A model generated the notes under the pieces. That model did not search any database. It was not told the origin of the DNA and worked only from the letters and a program-made list of their open reading frames with translations. From Tillandsia leiboldiana (lineage: Eukaryota > Streptophyta > Magnoliopsida > Poales > Bromeliaceae), in assembly GCA_029204045.2 (NCBI GenBank), contig CM055065.1, positions 46,169,156-46,233,155 of the forward strand: a DNA stretch of 64,000 bases, in the 5' to 3' direction. The translations under genes were made by a program, and so were the position numbers. Positions 29,152-43,100 of this stretch are shown here, piece by piece (position 1 is the stretch's first letter; each line of letters begins with the position of its first letter).

Positions 29152-29946
29152 AGTAACAATAGGAGATAGCAAAATTGAAGGTTTTAGAAGGTGGAGTAAA
29201 TAGTAACAATAGGAGATGTAAACCAAAATTTAGAGAGAGAGAGAGAAAAAAAAAAAAAAAGTGGATTGAATTAAAATTTGTATAAATCAAATTGAAATAT
29301 TGTCCTTATTGAAGCAATTCATATAAGTTTTTAAATAAACTACTTAGAATAATAATAAAAAAAATTCCATAAATTTTAATTTTATTATTTAAACATTATT
29401 ATTAAATCAGGTCATTGTTCTGATTTATTAGCATTTTTATATCCGAATTCGACCTAGATTTTAATCCCGACGGCAAAAAGATTTGTCCATACCAAGTTTT
29501 GTAAATGATTTTTTTTTTTTTTTTTAGATCTGATTATTTTTAAATCAAGCCGATCGGTCAACTAGGTCACATCGTATTTTCATCGTATTTTTTTTAAAAA
29601 ATTTATAGTTAAAATTTATATTTATAAAAATAAATTTATCAAAATTTTATTGACAAAATTGCACTTATACACTGCCACGTATACGTCGTGCAAGTGATTG
29701 ATATTTCAGAAGCAGAAAAATGTAATGCCATATTTTGAATGCAATGAAGGATTCATTACTTTCTAAAGTTCAATTTTTGGCAAATTTTAATACTATAAAT
29801 AATTCATCACTTTCTTTACACTTCACTGGTAGGGCGTAAATGCGATTAGTTTAAATCTACTTTTACAAACAAAATTTTCCCATGCTTGCTTTTCTAAATT
29901 AAAATTTCAGTAAACCTACATTTACATCACCCAAAATGAGAAAAAG

Positions 29947-30118
<172 letters not shown>

Positions 30119-30639
30119 TTACATCAACTAATATTTATTTTGATCGGACTATCAAATTTTTTAATTTATTTAATTTTAATTAATTAATAATTTTTTAATT
30201 TCAAAATTTAAAGACGTCATTCAATTTTACAAATTTGATTAATATATTTTAGACAATTTATGTAACTATAAATTCATATTAGTAGTTTAAATTTTATATC
30301 AGTAACAAATTAGAAAATTAGGTACTAGAATTAAAATTTTGAAAAGTTGGGCGGTTGAATCAAAATGATCTATAGATCAGATAAAAAAAATATTTTTTAT
30401 ACATTCTAAATAAAATGTATATCTTATACTCCATCCATTCTAAAGTTTTATTAGACACTTCGAAATAACTAGTGAAGAAAACTTCACTCTTGAATGAGTG
30501 ACCTGTGAGTCTTACACCCTATTTGGGATGTACCACTAGTATTGTTCTACAAATAAACCCCATACATTTTAAGTAATGCTTCATGCACCCTTTTATAGTA
30601 GGTGTAACGTTTATTAGTCTTATCAACTTTTCTATTTTA

Positions 30640-30793
30640 GAGAAGTGCTTTGTACACCTTAAAAAATATGTACATCTTACATCCCATTTATTCTTAGATG
30701 GGATAAATTTTATTGGTCCCTTCGAAGTGACCAGTCAAGTATACCCCCAATGTGCACCATACATTTTTTTTTAGGGTGTATGAATAGCATTAT
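30640..30793. mobile_element. Diverged MITE of the 39022 family
   Basis: Left end GAGAAGTGCTTTGTACACC and inverted right end with GGGTGTATGAATAGCATT match the termini of the intact MITE at 39022-39193. The inner dyad GGTCCCTTCGAAGTGACC parallels GGGTCACTTGATGTGACCC there. Flanks TCTATTTTA and TCTATTAAA may be a decayed 9-bp duplication. A more degraded relative may lie at about 30,400-30,560. Confidence 0.55.
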
Positions 30794-32203
30794 TCTATTA
30801 AAAAAATTTGAAAAAATTTATAAATTTTAAAACTGTGGGGGTAAAATATGCATCTTTTTCCTTTTTTATTAGATGTATAATTAGTATTTTTTTTTATAAA
30901 CATTGCTATCAGTACATCCCAAAACGGAATTATATATTTTATATCATTTTCATTCAAAGCTATTATTTTTCAATTGTCACAATAATTTTTCTATTTCTTA
31001 TTTTATTATAACTTGTTTAGATTTTTCGTGAACCTTAGGATCAAGAGTGTAAAATTTACATCCCTACTATTTTTTTTAAAAAAATATTGTGCATCTTACA
31101 AACTTCCCATCTAAGGGTTCCAACTCTTCCATTTTTAGTATTTTAAAAAAAGAGTTTTTCTTATTTAGCTCTAACTATTATTCAAAGATTTCAAATTTGC
31201 TTTGAAATTATCTAAATATTCTTCTAAATCTCAAATCCCATTGCTAAATCTAGTGGTTTGGAGATATTTGAAGAGATTTTTAAAAATTAATAAGAATATT
31301 TTGGTCAATGAGAATTATATTATATATTTTTTGAAGTTTTTAAAAATATATTAAATGTTATCCCTTAAAAAACATTGTGATGTAAGTTTTATACTTATAT
31401 ACTAGGCTCCGCTTGGTTGGGGTATAAGAGAGAACTAGTAATTTCAGGAATAAGTATAATTTTTAATAATAAAAATTTATTTTTAACATTTTTAAATATA
31501 GCAAATCTTATATATACAATATTTAACAAATTTGATGCTATGTAAATTAATATTTAATTTTTAATAATGTAAAAAACTAATTGTAATGTCCAAAAAATTA
31601 AAATATTTATATTTTGATAAGTTTATATAAAATTAAAATTTTAAAATGTTTATATAAAATATTTAAATTTATTAAAAATTAAAGTTAAAAAATTAAAAAT
31701 TTGTATAATTTTTCAAATTTATTAAAATTTAAAATTTAAAAATTTGTATAAATTTTAATATTTACTAATTTTAAATTTTATAAAAATTTTATGTGGGACC
31801 AAAAAATTTAATTTTTAAATTTTAAGTAGGAGCAAAAATTTTAATTTTAAAATTTGTATAAATTTTTAAGAAATTTGCATAAATTTTTAAGAAAATTGCA
31901 TAAATTTTAAAATTTTAAAATTAATAATTTTTTTTAAAAAAATTAAATTAAATTAAAATTTTAGATTTATTAAAAAGAAAAGTTAAAAAATTTAAAATTT
32001 ATAAACTAAAAATAAATAAATTTTAAATTTTATAAATTAATTATCTTTTAAAATTTAATTTTTTAAAATTTTATTTTAAAAAAAAAAGTGGGAGAAGGAA
32101 GAGGAGGAAGGGGTGCCTTGGTTCGCGTGCACAAGGGCAACAACAAAAACCAGGAACAACCTGGTAGTTCCTGAAATGGGTATAACCCGGAATAACCCGG
32201 TTA

Positions 32204-32222
32204 GGGGGGGGGGGGGGGGGGG
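32204..32222 (+). repeat. Poly-G tract (G19)
   Basis: Nineteen consecutive G after CCCGGTTA. Its length may be unstable or an assembly uncertainty. Confidence 0.9.
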
Positions 32223-32767
32223 TTGGTGAGGGAACAAGAGTTCCGGTCGTATTTTCGGGTGGTGTCTTCGATTAATCCGCACGAAGGACGAAAATATGCC
32301 TTAGGGCAGTGACTCGCACGCTTCCGGATCTATCTTAGTTTAGTTTTTTATTCTACAATTTTTGGAATTACCGTAGCGTTTAAACTGTGAGTATTACAAT
32401 TTTACTTTATTCATAATTTTGTTAGATAATTTAATCATAATCAAATTTAGTGCGAATATTTTTCTAACCGTCTAAGGCGTATATCCGGTTTGATTGTGAT
32501 TAAAATCTAACGAGTGCTAATCCGAAATTTTTTTTTGTATTTTACATATAATTTTGTTGTCAACTTATTTGTATGATTAACATTCAAAATTTAATATACT
32601 GAAATTAGCATTTTAAAATTTTAATTGTATATAGTTTCTTACAATTTTACTTTATCTGTTAAATTTTAAATTATTTTTTTAAATTTTAAATTACAGTGTA
32701 ATTTTAAAGAATAAATAAATAAATAAATATTGATATAGTAAAAAATTCTTTCTCTACAATTATATAT

Positions 32768-32797
32768 ACTAGTTAAGCACCCGCGCTTTGCTGCGGG
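32768..32797 (-). other. Helitron 2 3' terminus: hairpin plus CTAGT
   Basis: On the minus strand CCCGC-AGCAAAGC-GCGGG forms a 5-bp stem, then TGCTTAA and CTAGT. This matches the canonical 3' end: a GC hairpin a few bases before CTRRT. Confidence 0.75.
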
Positions 32798-32939
32798 AAT
32801 TAAAAAATAATTAGGCATTAGACATAATGTATTATATTTAAAAATTAGAAATAGTTAGGCATATTACATTTAATTTAAATTAGTTAGTTTATAGAGAAAG
32901 CAAAAAGTAAACACTATTGAGAGAATCAGTATTTATAGA

Positions 32940-33800
32940 AATCTTAGGGATAGAAAAAGAGAATAGTTATGATAGCAAATCTGCAATAATCTAATAAAAT
33001 CTGTTCAAAAACTTTAAAAATTAATTACTTTTAGAAATATCACATCAATCAAATCAAATCAAATCAAATCAAAATTTATAAAAATCTTACGCAGAGTAGA
33101 ACTTTGAAAATTAACCATATATGAAAAAACACATCAAATCACTTAGAGACAAAAAGAGTAGCTATGATAACAAATCTGTCATAATTTTACTAAATCTGAT
33201 AAAATCTGCTCAAAATCAAATCTGCTCAAAATCTTTAGTAATTAATCATTTTCGAAAATATCACATCAATCAAATCAAATCAATATTTATAGAGATGATG
33301 AGTATTTACTTATAGTAATGTTAGATTTTCATCTATGATAGCAAATCTGTCATAATCTGACAAAATCTAGACATCTTAGGGATAGAAAAAGAGAGTAGTT
33401 ATGATAGTAAATCTGCCATAATCTGACAAAATCCGGTCAAAATCTTTAGAAATTAATCATTTTCGAAAATGTCACATCAATCAAATTAAATCAAATTAAT
33501 GCTTATAGATTTATTTATAGTAATCTTAGACTCTTACATATGATAGCAAATATGCCATAATCTGACAAAATATAAAAATCTTATGAACAGAAAAAAAGAG
33601 TAGTTATGATAGCAAATCTGCCATAATCTGACAAAATCTGGTAAAAATCTTTAGAAATTAATCATTTTCAAAAATATCACATCAATCAAATCAAATCAAA
33701 TTAATGTTTATAGAGATGATGAGTATTTATTTATAGTAATCTTAGACTTTGTAATGATTTTAGATATAGGAAAAGAGAGGAACATACTATACTGAGAGAA
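32940..33800. repeat. Tandem AT-rich repeats in Helitron 2
   Basis: Units containing GATAGCAAATCTGCCATAAT, CTGACAAAATCTG, AATTAATCATTTTC and ATCACATCAATCAAATC recur several times here and again at 38,070-39,680. Spacing varies from about 70 to 200 bp. Noncoding. Confidence 0.8.
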
Positions 33801-33823
33801 TTATTATTTATAGAATTCTTAGG

Positions 33824-36800
33824 TGTAGTAACCGTGAATTTTGATAACTGAAATTTAAGTTTAAGTATATTTTTAGAATGCTTATGAGTCAAAAAGTGTA
33901 AATTATCAGTGTTTTCGGACACTGACTTCAGGCTTACAGATCTGAATCTGATCTTGAAAATCTGAAATCGTCGGTGCGACCGTCTCGTCGAATCGATTGA
34001 AAATGATATAAACCAATTTTCGATCCGACGGTCGGATCGTCTCGAAAACAGCGAAGAAGAAGCGGGGCCCACAACTCAAGTTGTGAATAGTAACCCCTGT
34101 TTTAAATCCCCCGCCGACCAATGTCGGCCGATTGACCGTTTGGGGTCCGAATCTAACGATTCAGGTAGTCGATTCTACCGCTTCATCGTTCTGAGCACAA
34201 TTGCACTGACGAAATCTGCGTTTGACGACTCTGAAGTATTGAGATGCGTGCCATACAGTATAAATTTACTGTATTAAATGGACCGAACATTTTTAGGGGC
34301 ACTAAATTGAGGAGCCAAATACACTACCTGATAGGTTTCGTCGAGCCGGACGTCGTGGCGAAGTTCATTTTTTATTTCGACGACTCGTGTGCCTCGAAAT
34401 GCGTGAAATACAGTTAAAAATGGGTATTTTCGCAAAAGGTGCAATATTTTATGTACCAAATGGGTTGAGGCTTCTTGGAGAGGGTTCTGGGTGCAATTGT
34501 GATCCACAGCAGGGCCCTGGGGTTAGAGGCATAAGGTACAGGGACCTATTGGCATTTTGTTACAAAATGGAGTTAAATGCAATGTGTCTCTTGGGCTCCT
34601 CGTGGTGGCTCACATTCAAGCAGAGGAAACCGTCTATCCCCCTTAGCCCTGGGTCGCCAAGAGTCGCACCCACTCAAGGAAACCGAGTTCGGGCAAGGAA
34701 GAAGAAGACTGCTCCTCGGATCCTCAAGCTTCTTCCTGAGCATGCTAGTGAGCTCCTCTACCTCCTGTGAGCGCGCCTAAGAGAGGCAAGGCGCGTGCGA
34801 CGCGGGGAGGAGCGAACCGGCTTCATCATTCTTCTCCAACTCCGGCCAAGGTGAGATCTGGTTATCCCTTGGTTGTTTGGACCTGAGACCTTTGGAAGTG
34901 TCTTCCTTATGATCTGGGGACTCTTTCCAGCCCATCCCCGAAATGGGAAAAGACCCGGTTGGCTGGTGGTGAAGTTGCACTGCCGGAAAACCAACCTAGC
35001 TCCGCCTCGAGCTATCTCTGCTCCCTGCGGTTTTGGACGAAAAATAAAATGATGGGAAGCTTCTTCTGGACCTCTAGACCATCTCCACCAAATTTGGTGA
35101 AGTTTGGTGCTCTGTGGGAGGCGCGGCATCAAGCCCTAGTTTGGGGAAGATGACCCCTTCTGTCGAGCTCTTTGCTCCGGCGCCGGCGACGCCTCCGACC
35201 GCCGGCCACCTACCCAGGAATCTTCCTGGGGTCAAGGCGAGTCCAACCATGCATTTGCATGTGGGTCATGCAGCCCGGAATGGGATCCACCATTGTTGGC
35301 CGAGCTCGAGCCCAACAATGGCGGCCGGCCGCCGCCGCCGTGTCTTGCCGACAGCCATGAGTCCAGTAAGCTTTGTGGGGGTAAGTTGCACCTACTGGTG
35401 CTGTTGCATGTGGCCCAGAGCCCTTGGTTGAAGTTTCACCATTAACGGCCTCAAGGGTTGGCCGAGCTTCTTCTCCGCGGCCAACCTTGGTGTTGGCTTC
35501 GCTCGAGCTGGGTTGGAGGAGTTCCTGCCACATTTTGGATGTTCTTCAACCAGTATTAGACCCTTTAAACCAAGCTTGCCATATTTGCTGCTTTGTGTTG
35601 GTTGGGTTGTGTTGTAAGCTTTGATTCACACCATGTGATCGGGGAAATGCCCGAGAGAAGCCCCAGCTTGTTTTGACTACTTGTAACCATCCAGAAAGCG
35701 AGCCCTTGTCTCCACATGATCCCCTGAGCTTGATGCTCACTTCAGTTCCAAGGTTGACAGTGTGGATCAATGTGTGGAGCCAACTAAGCCATTCGAGAGC
35801 AAAGGGCTTGGATCTTTTGATCCGGCAGCAAACCAGCTGCACTAGAGTGAGCCCTCGAGTCCCTGTGACATGTTGAGCAAGATGCTCACCCTGCTTTGCT
35901 GGTTGCACAAGCAGAAATAAAAATATAGCTATTAAGGGCTTTTGAGGGTCTAGTTGGTCCATACGCTATCTTAATGGCTTTGCGGCTTCGCGACAATGAG
36001 CCTCAGGCTAATTTGAGGTCCCTGAACATGATGCTTGCCTTAAAATCACAAATGGTCAAGTAGAGTTTTGCAAAATGCAAAGTGGCCTATGTTAACCAAG
36101 GAAAGAATGGCCTGAAGTTTTTCTCGGGTTTCGCGCTGCTACCAAATGGTGAGCACGGTGTCCAGCAAGTCGAGGACCACCTATTGGTGGTGTTGGTTCG
36201 TTAAAATAATGCCCCGATAATAAATACGGGCGAAAATGGCCTTAAAATACACGTATTTGTGCAATTTTATGTAACCCTAGGGGTCTAAATGCAAATGTTA
36301 CCTCACGTGCTGTCTTGGGCTGTGTGCCCATGATCTCTAAGCTTTTTGTTGGAGATCCGACGACTTTCATTGAACGAAAAACTGGAAAAGATCCAGGTTT
36401 AAGTTTTATGTGCGTAGTGAGTCTTTGGTTCGGGTATGTGTGAGCCATTTCCTGATCAGTATTCATGATTCAGGTCCTTGCAGTTTGACTCCGGCCCACG
36501 AGCCTTCTGTTGGAGTCGTTGGTCCGCCTACACACAGGTGGGTTTATCTTCGGTCCGGGCTTTATCTCTTCGGCCCTCTGGGGTACCTTAATTGGTCGGA
36601 CCCCTGTTCTTGTGGTAGCCCAGATTCTATATTTGAGCATTCTTTCCGTTGATTGGTTATTATCAGCTTATATCTAGATTTTTATATCATGCTTGATTAT
36701 ATCTAGACACTTACCCTGCCTGATTGGTCATCTAGTTTATACTTGGACACTTTTCGTGTTGGATTGGTCATCTAGCTTATATCTTGGACTTTTACCATGC

Positions 36801-38058
36801 TTGATTGGTCATTAGCTAGCTATCAGATAAATTACTTTGATTCTCAGTATATCTTGGACTTTTGCCATACCTGATTGGTCACTAGCTAGCTATCATATAT
36901 TACTATGTTTCTCAGTATATCTTGGATATTACTCTTGTACAGACAGTCATTGTTCCTTGCATTCAGTATTGCATGAGATGAGATCAGATTGGCTTTCAGT
37001 TATTGCATCCCTGTGGGGATTTCTGGCATGTTGCCGATTACCCGGTCTGTGGACCGTGAGCTTGAGCATTAGCATTATGATCGTTGTGCACCTGCTGTTC
37101 ACTCGCGTACGCTGTGGGATTGATCCTCCACATTGCGTTCTTTACCGGTAAAGGGTCTGGTTGACCCGTGAGCAATCCCCTCTTGTTGTATCACCGGATA
37201 CGGGGAGCCCCTCGGCTGTATCGATATGAGGAAACTCTTGGCTGTACCGTTAGGTACGAGGATCCTCGCGGCTATATCAATGGTACGGGGTTGCTGTTCA
37301 ACTCGGCTAGGTGGAATCCAGTATGGTTGTGGTTGGTTCTGCTTTGTATCTTCGCCTGAGGTCTTGTTGACCAATATGGTGGTTTTGATTGTGTATTTGA
37401 TTGTTCTACCATTGATGCATTGATTGCCTGTTTAGCATGCTTAGTCATTATACTCTTATGATTGCTCAGTTTCTTGATTCAGTATCTATATCAGCATGCT
37501 CTTATTATGATAGTTCATTACCCTGTTATGCTCAGCATTGTATTCATGATTATTCAGTTATCAGATTGTTATACCTGCCTTACCTACTGATCTTTTACTA
37601 TCCGCTAATTATTGTATGCCAGTAGGTACGATTAGCTATTTCTCGGGTTGTCGTGCCCACTGGGATACACTGTCGATGTATCTCACACCCCTTGGGTGAC
37701 TATTTTTTAGGTTGTTGGAGTGCTGAGATGTCGGAACGTGTTGGTGAGGCTGTCGTGATAGCAATGACCCTTGTGTCGCCGTTTAATTTATTTTTTGCAT
37801 GATTTATGTAAAGGATAAATGTAATAATGTTTTAAATTTGGCTAACTATTTATGTAGTTAAATGCGTAGTTTAGACTACTCTGATATTGCCTATAAGTGC
37901 TTAGCCGTGCATGTATAGAAAAGGCTCAGTTCAAGGGGATTGGAAATTTTCTATACATGTGGCGATCTGCTCATGCCTTGGATTGCTTTTAACTATGATA
38001 TTTAAAAAATAAAAAAATTTAAAAATTTAGCCTGCTTTTCGAAACTCAGGGCGTGACA
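33824..38058 (+). mobile_element. Solo LTR D (4235 bp) in Helitron 2
   Basis: It begins TGTAGTAACCGTG and ends GGGCGTGACA. The flanks share TAGG (33820-33823 and 38059-38062), a short target duplication; a fifth base cannot be shown. Rejoining the flanks restores CTTAGGGACAG, a recurrent Helitron 2 motif. It holds the dyad CGATCCGACGGTCGGATCG near 34020, near-palindrome CACAACTCAAGTTGTG (34070-34085), a GC-rich centre (34,750-35,550), TGAGC-N5-GCTCA at 35725 and 35874, CTTTACCGGTAAAG at 37140-37153, H1 at 37664-37682 and H2 at 37910-37959. No internal region. Confidence 0.9.
37910..37959 (+). other. Conserved hairpin H2 (LTR D copy)
   Basis: Outer stem CATGTATAGAAAA pairs perfectly with TTTTCTATACATG (13 bp); inner CAGTTC pairs with GGATTG using wobbles. 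Several outer-stem pairs differ from the array copies while pairing is kept. Confidence 0.72.
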
Positions 38059-39021
38059 TAGGGACAGAAAAAAAGAGTAGCTATGATAGCAAATCTGCCA
38101 TAATATGACAAAATCTGTTCAAAATCTTTAAAAATTTATCATTTTTCAAAAATATCACATCAGTCAAATCAAATTAAATCAGATATTTAACTATTAATCT
38201 TACAAAATTTCATATATAATATTATTAGTTATTTATAGAATTATTAGGGAGAAAAAAAGAGTAGCTATGATAGCAAATCTGTCATAATATGACAAAATAT
38301 GTTCAAAATCTTTGGAAATTTATCATTTTTGGAAAATATCTCATCAGTCAAATCAAATTAAATCAGATATTAACTATTAATCTTACAAAATCTTATATAT
38401 AATATTTTTATTCTTAAATTTTAAGTGATATATAATATTTTTATTTCTAAATCTGGACAAAATCTTTAGAAATTCATGATTTTCGGAGAGATATTTAACT
38501 ATTAATCTTACAAAATCTTATATATAATATTTTTATTCCTAAATCTTAACTGATATATAATAATATTTTTATTTCGACAAAATCTTTTGAGTATCTTTGG
38601 GAATTCATCATTTTCAAAAATATCACATCAATCAAATCAAATCAAGTATTTACCTATTAATCTTACAAAATCTTATATATAATATTTTTATTTTTATTTC
38701 TAAATCTTACCTGAAATTTTTATATATATTAATTTAATCTTACAAAATCTTATATATAATATATATACAATTTGAAAAATAAACGATATCTCAAAATATA
38801 TGCCATCATCTTACAAAATCTATTATATATATTTATAATAATCTTAGACTCTATAATGATTTTAGGAAAAAGAGAGTAGCTATGATAGCAAATCTGCCAT
38901 AATCTGACAATCTGTTCAAAATCTTTGAGAATTCATCATTTTCAAAAAATATCACATCAATCAAATCAAATCAAATCAGATATTTAACTATTAATCTTAC
39001 AAAATCTTATATATAATAATA

Positions 39022-39193
39022 GGAAAATGCTATGTGTACACCCGTAAGGGGTGTACATCTCACACCCCCACCCATCTAAGGGTGGGGGTGTGATGATGGG
39101 TCACTTGATGTGACCCGTAAAAAATATCGCCACCATTAAAATGGTGGAGATGTATGATGTACACCCCTTCGGGGTGTACATGTAGCATTGCTC
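39022..39193. mobile_element. MITE, 172 bp, Mutator-like (9-bp duplication)
   Basis: Terminal inverted repeats GGAAAATGCTATGTGTACACC and, on the opposite strand, GAGCAATGCTACATGTACACC. Flanked by ATAATAATA on both sides (39013-39021 and 39194-39202). A paralogous unoccupied site exists near 39,475-39,500 within Helitron 2, where the same sequence runs on without the insert. The interior is a series of short dyads. Noncoding. Confidence 0.85.
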
Positions 39194-39885
39194 ATAATAA
39201 TATTTTTATTCCTAACTCTTAACTACAAATAAGATATTTTACTATTAATCTTATAAAATATTCTATATAAAATCTTATATATAATATTTTTATTTTTATT
39301 TCTAAATCTTAACTGATATATAATAATAATATAATAATACAAATCAGATATTTAACTAATCACATAAAAAGAGAATAGCTATGATAGCATGTTGAAAATC
39401 TTTCATCATTTTCAAAAATATCACATCAATCAAATCAAATCAAATAGATATTTAACTATTAATCTTACAAAATCTTATATATAATAATATTTTTATTCCT
39501 TACTCTTAACTACAAATAAGATATTTAACTATTAATCTTACAAAATCTTATATATAATATTTTTATTTTTATTCCTAAATCTTAACTGATATATAATAAT
39601 ACAAATATATAATAATACAAATCAGATATTTAACTAATCTTATATATTATATTTTTATTTCTAAATCTTAACTGAAATTTTCATATATTAATTTAAGGGG
39701 CAATTTTCTACATACCCCTAAAAATTTTTCTGTTTTCAGATTTACCCCTCTTAGAAGGCTAATATTAAAACTACCCTTCTTACGTTCCAACTTCTTTCCA
39801 AAATACCCCTGAAGTTAAACTCTGTTAGTGTACCGTTTGGAACTGCCGTTATCTGTGTGTAATTACTATTTTGCCCTTTAAAATA

Positions 39886-40124
39886 TACCCTAAACCCTAA
39901 AACCCTAAACCCCTAAACCCTAAAACCCTAAACCCTAAACCCTAAACCCTAACACCCTAAACCCTAAACCCTAAAACCCTAAAAAACCCTAAACCCTAAA
40001 CCCTAAAACCCTAAACCCTAAACCATAGAACCCTAAAAAGTCCTAAACCCTAAATCCTAAAACCCTAAACCCTAAACCCTAAAATCCTAAAAAATCCTAA
40101 ACCCTAAACCCTAAATCCTAAACC
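39886..40124 (+). repeat. Interstitial telomere-type repeats (CCCTAAA variants)
   Basis: About 240 bp of CCCTAAA, CCCTAAAA and degenerate variants of the plant telomere repeat in a single orientation, inside the TIR element at 39697-44777. The irregular unit length suggests either degenerate telomeric sequence or independent expansion of an AACCCTA-rich piece. Confidence 0.88.
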
Positions 40125-40191
40125 CGGGCAAAATAGGTATATCTGATAGTTTTCAACTCCGATTATTATTTAACTCTAGTTTAACCCTAGT

Positions 40192-43100
40192 TGTCACGCC
40201 CCGAGTTTAAAAATCAGGTCTGAAATTTTTTTTTTTTGTAAATCAGAGTTTGCAAAGCAGGCGTAACAGACCGCCACACATATAGGAAACTCTCTATTCC
40301 GCGAACAGAGACTCCCCTATATATGCACGGCTAGGCTAGTAATCAGCGACCGATATCTCAGTACAACAACTAATCTAGTCAGCAGGAATAATTCAAAATC
40401 GGTAATCACATCAATATTTCAAATGTCTAAATCAAAATAAACTGGAATGAAATGCGGAAAGTAAATGTCTGCAGAAGTCATCGATATATAATGCTCATGG
40501 GGACAGCTCTATCGTAATCGGCTCACTGGATCGTCCCGACATCTCACCACCCAACAGACCTACAACAGTCACCCGAGGGTGTGAGATACACCGGAGTGTA
40601 TCCCAGTAGGCACGACGAGCCGAGGATCAGCTAATCGTACCTACTGGGTACTAAAATCTGCAGATAGTAAAGATCTGTAGGAAAAGCTGGAAACATAGAT
40701 GTCTACTAATAATCAGAAATAAAACTGCAGGTAAGTATGCTGAACAATCAGGGTATCTTAGAGATAACTATCATGGAAACTGTAGAGCATGCAGGCCGGA
40801 AATCAAAGTCAACTACAAGGATCATGTATAAAGAATTACGAATGATACAAGCATGTCTACAGATAATAGTGCTGGAACAACTGAGCAACAGTACGAGTAA
40901 AAGTAATGCGTCAAAGGTAGAAAACCAAATATCCAATCATGTGCCAATATTGGTCTCAGAGAACCTCAGGCAATGCCACTGTTCGGCACCTTTTCGGCTG
41001 ACATAACCTTGTCGAGGGCTCACGGGTCTATCATCAGACCACTTTACCGGTAAAGAACAATCTCCACGGGGAGCTACCCCGGCCATGTTCGTGAAGTACA
41101 GCAGTGCATGGCAAATCATAATGATCAATCTCACGGTCTAGTGACCGGGTAGTCGGCAACATGCCGAGATCCCAACAGGGAATCGTCTGTCTATATCTAT
41201 CAATCGGAATCAATCAATCATGCATATCGAGTAGTGTCTATCAATCAGGATCAATCAATCATGCATATCGAGTGGTATCTATCAATCAGGATCAATCAAT
41301 CATGCATATCGAGTGGTATCTATCAATCAGGATCAATCAATCATGCATATCAATAATATCTCGAATAACGTCTCAATGACAGGAATCAACAGGTGTCATC
41401 TAATCATGCAAATCTATATATATCAATCAATCAGGATCAGTCAGGAATAATCAGGGATCATGTAGATAATAATCGGCTGACCGTGAACAAACAATCACAT
41501 GTATATAAGTCTAATTGAGTCGATGTCAAACAGGAGAATCATGACGTGTCAAACGAGATTAACATATATCAAGATAAGTCCTATAGATATAATCATCAGG
41601 GCAAATCAAAAACAGGTGTCCGACTGGACTAAAGCAACCAGAGGGCCGAATAGATCAAGCCCGGACCGAAGATAACCCACCTGAATGTAGGCCGATCCCG
41701 AACTCCCGCACAGCTACTGGGAGGCTGGTGCTGAACTGCCGGGATCTGAACATATAACTAGAATCAATAACAGACTCCCTCAAACCCATCTCGACAACAC
41801 TATAACAAGATAATACTAACATGATCTTTTTAATTACTTAGACATCCATGTCTGATGACAACACTTGGACCAATCTAATCTTATATTCCATCCTTGGTAA
41901 AATTACCAAATTGCCACTCCCGGAAATTCCTTTTGGATTTTCGGAAGATCAGGCTTTAAAACTTAGCCGCTGGCTCAACCAGATTCTACTGGGACTCAAC
42001 AGTCGGCTTGGTGAAACCGCAGTAATTTCTCAAACTACGCGATTGCCACCCGGATACCGTAAAATCGTCGATTTTGCCGATTTACGGATCGATATCCGAT
42101 TTCCGCTCAACGAGAGCCGTTGGATTCCTAACAAAAAGCTTAGGAACCATTTAGATGTTGTCACAAACAGTGCATACTATTACTTTTGCATTTAGACCCT
42201 TAGGGTTTCCGAAAATCGCATTTTAGCGCTGCTTGAGCACTGTTTTCGCTCGTTCTTTTATCTGGAAATTAATTTTAATGAACCGTCACTTCCAGCAGGT
42301 GACATTTATCTTGCAGAACACCGTGCTCACCAATTTGCGGCAGCACGGAACCCGAGGAAAAGTTTGGGCCATAAGGTTCCTTACTAACATAGGCTTAATC
42401 GCATTCTTAGTTCTTCGGCTTATCAAACCCAACATCTAACGCGAGCATCGCATCCAGTGACCCTAAATTAGCCTAGGGCACACTGTCGCGGCTTCGCAAA
42501 CAGCCCAGAACATTGTTTTGTTCAAACATTTCACATAAAGGTTGGTTTATCTACAACTTCGTATCTAATCGTCAAACGGTAAAACTTTGTATATCAAAGT
42601 GGCTATGAACAGTGCCAGGACACCAGTGCTCACTCTATTTTCAGTCCAAAGTGGCTGGATCAACCAGATCCAGTTCTTTGCTTTCTAACACTTCGACAAT
42701 GCACCATACACACATCCACAGAGATCCCATTTGATCTGAAGTGAGTACTTAGCTCAGGGGATGTTTTTGAGCAACTTTCAAATTCAATGTAAACCCTAAT
42801 TCCAACTAAATCTTCTTTGAAGCATTTTATCAAACACCTTGTGGGCATTATATATATACTAATAACTAAGTTGTTCCCGAGCTTGATCCTCTGCAAGTAA
42901 GAATTTCTGGGGTTTATAAGATGGAAGGGAACCTTGCTAAAGTTGGTTAGTGAGTACCTGGGTGGTCGGCCGGCAACCGGGGTCGGCGGCGGCGGCCGGA
43001 AATGCAACTCGGGTTGATTCTATGGTACAACAACAAGGATGGGCCAACTTATTTTTCGGGGGCAATTTGATCAAACCAACTTGATAGACAGCATGCACGT

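Noticed and set aside
31408..32240. hAT- or Harbinger-type element beginning GGCTCCGCTTGGTTGG
   Set aside because: The proposed right end matches only loosely and no target duplication is visible.
39886..40124. True chromosome end or telomere fusion
   Set aside because: The repeats are degenerate, short, and lie inside a TIR element with a 9-bp duplication.
41195..41355. CRISPR-like array
   Set aside because: The units are contiguous diverged minisatellite copies with no unique spacers, within a plant LTR.
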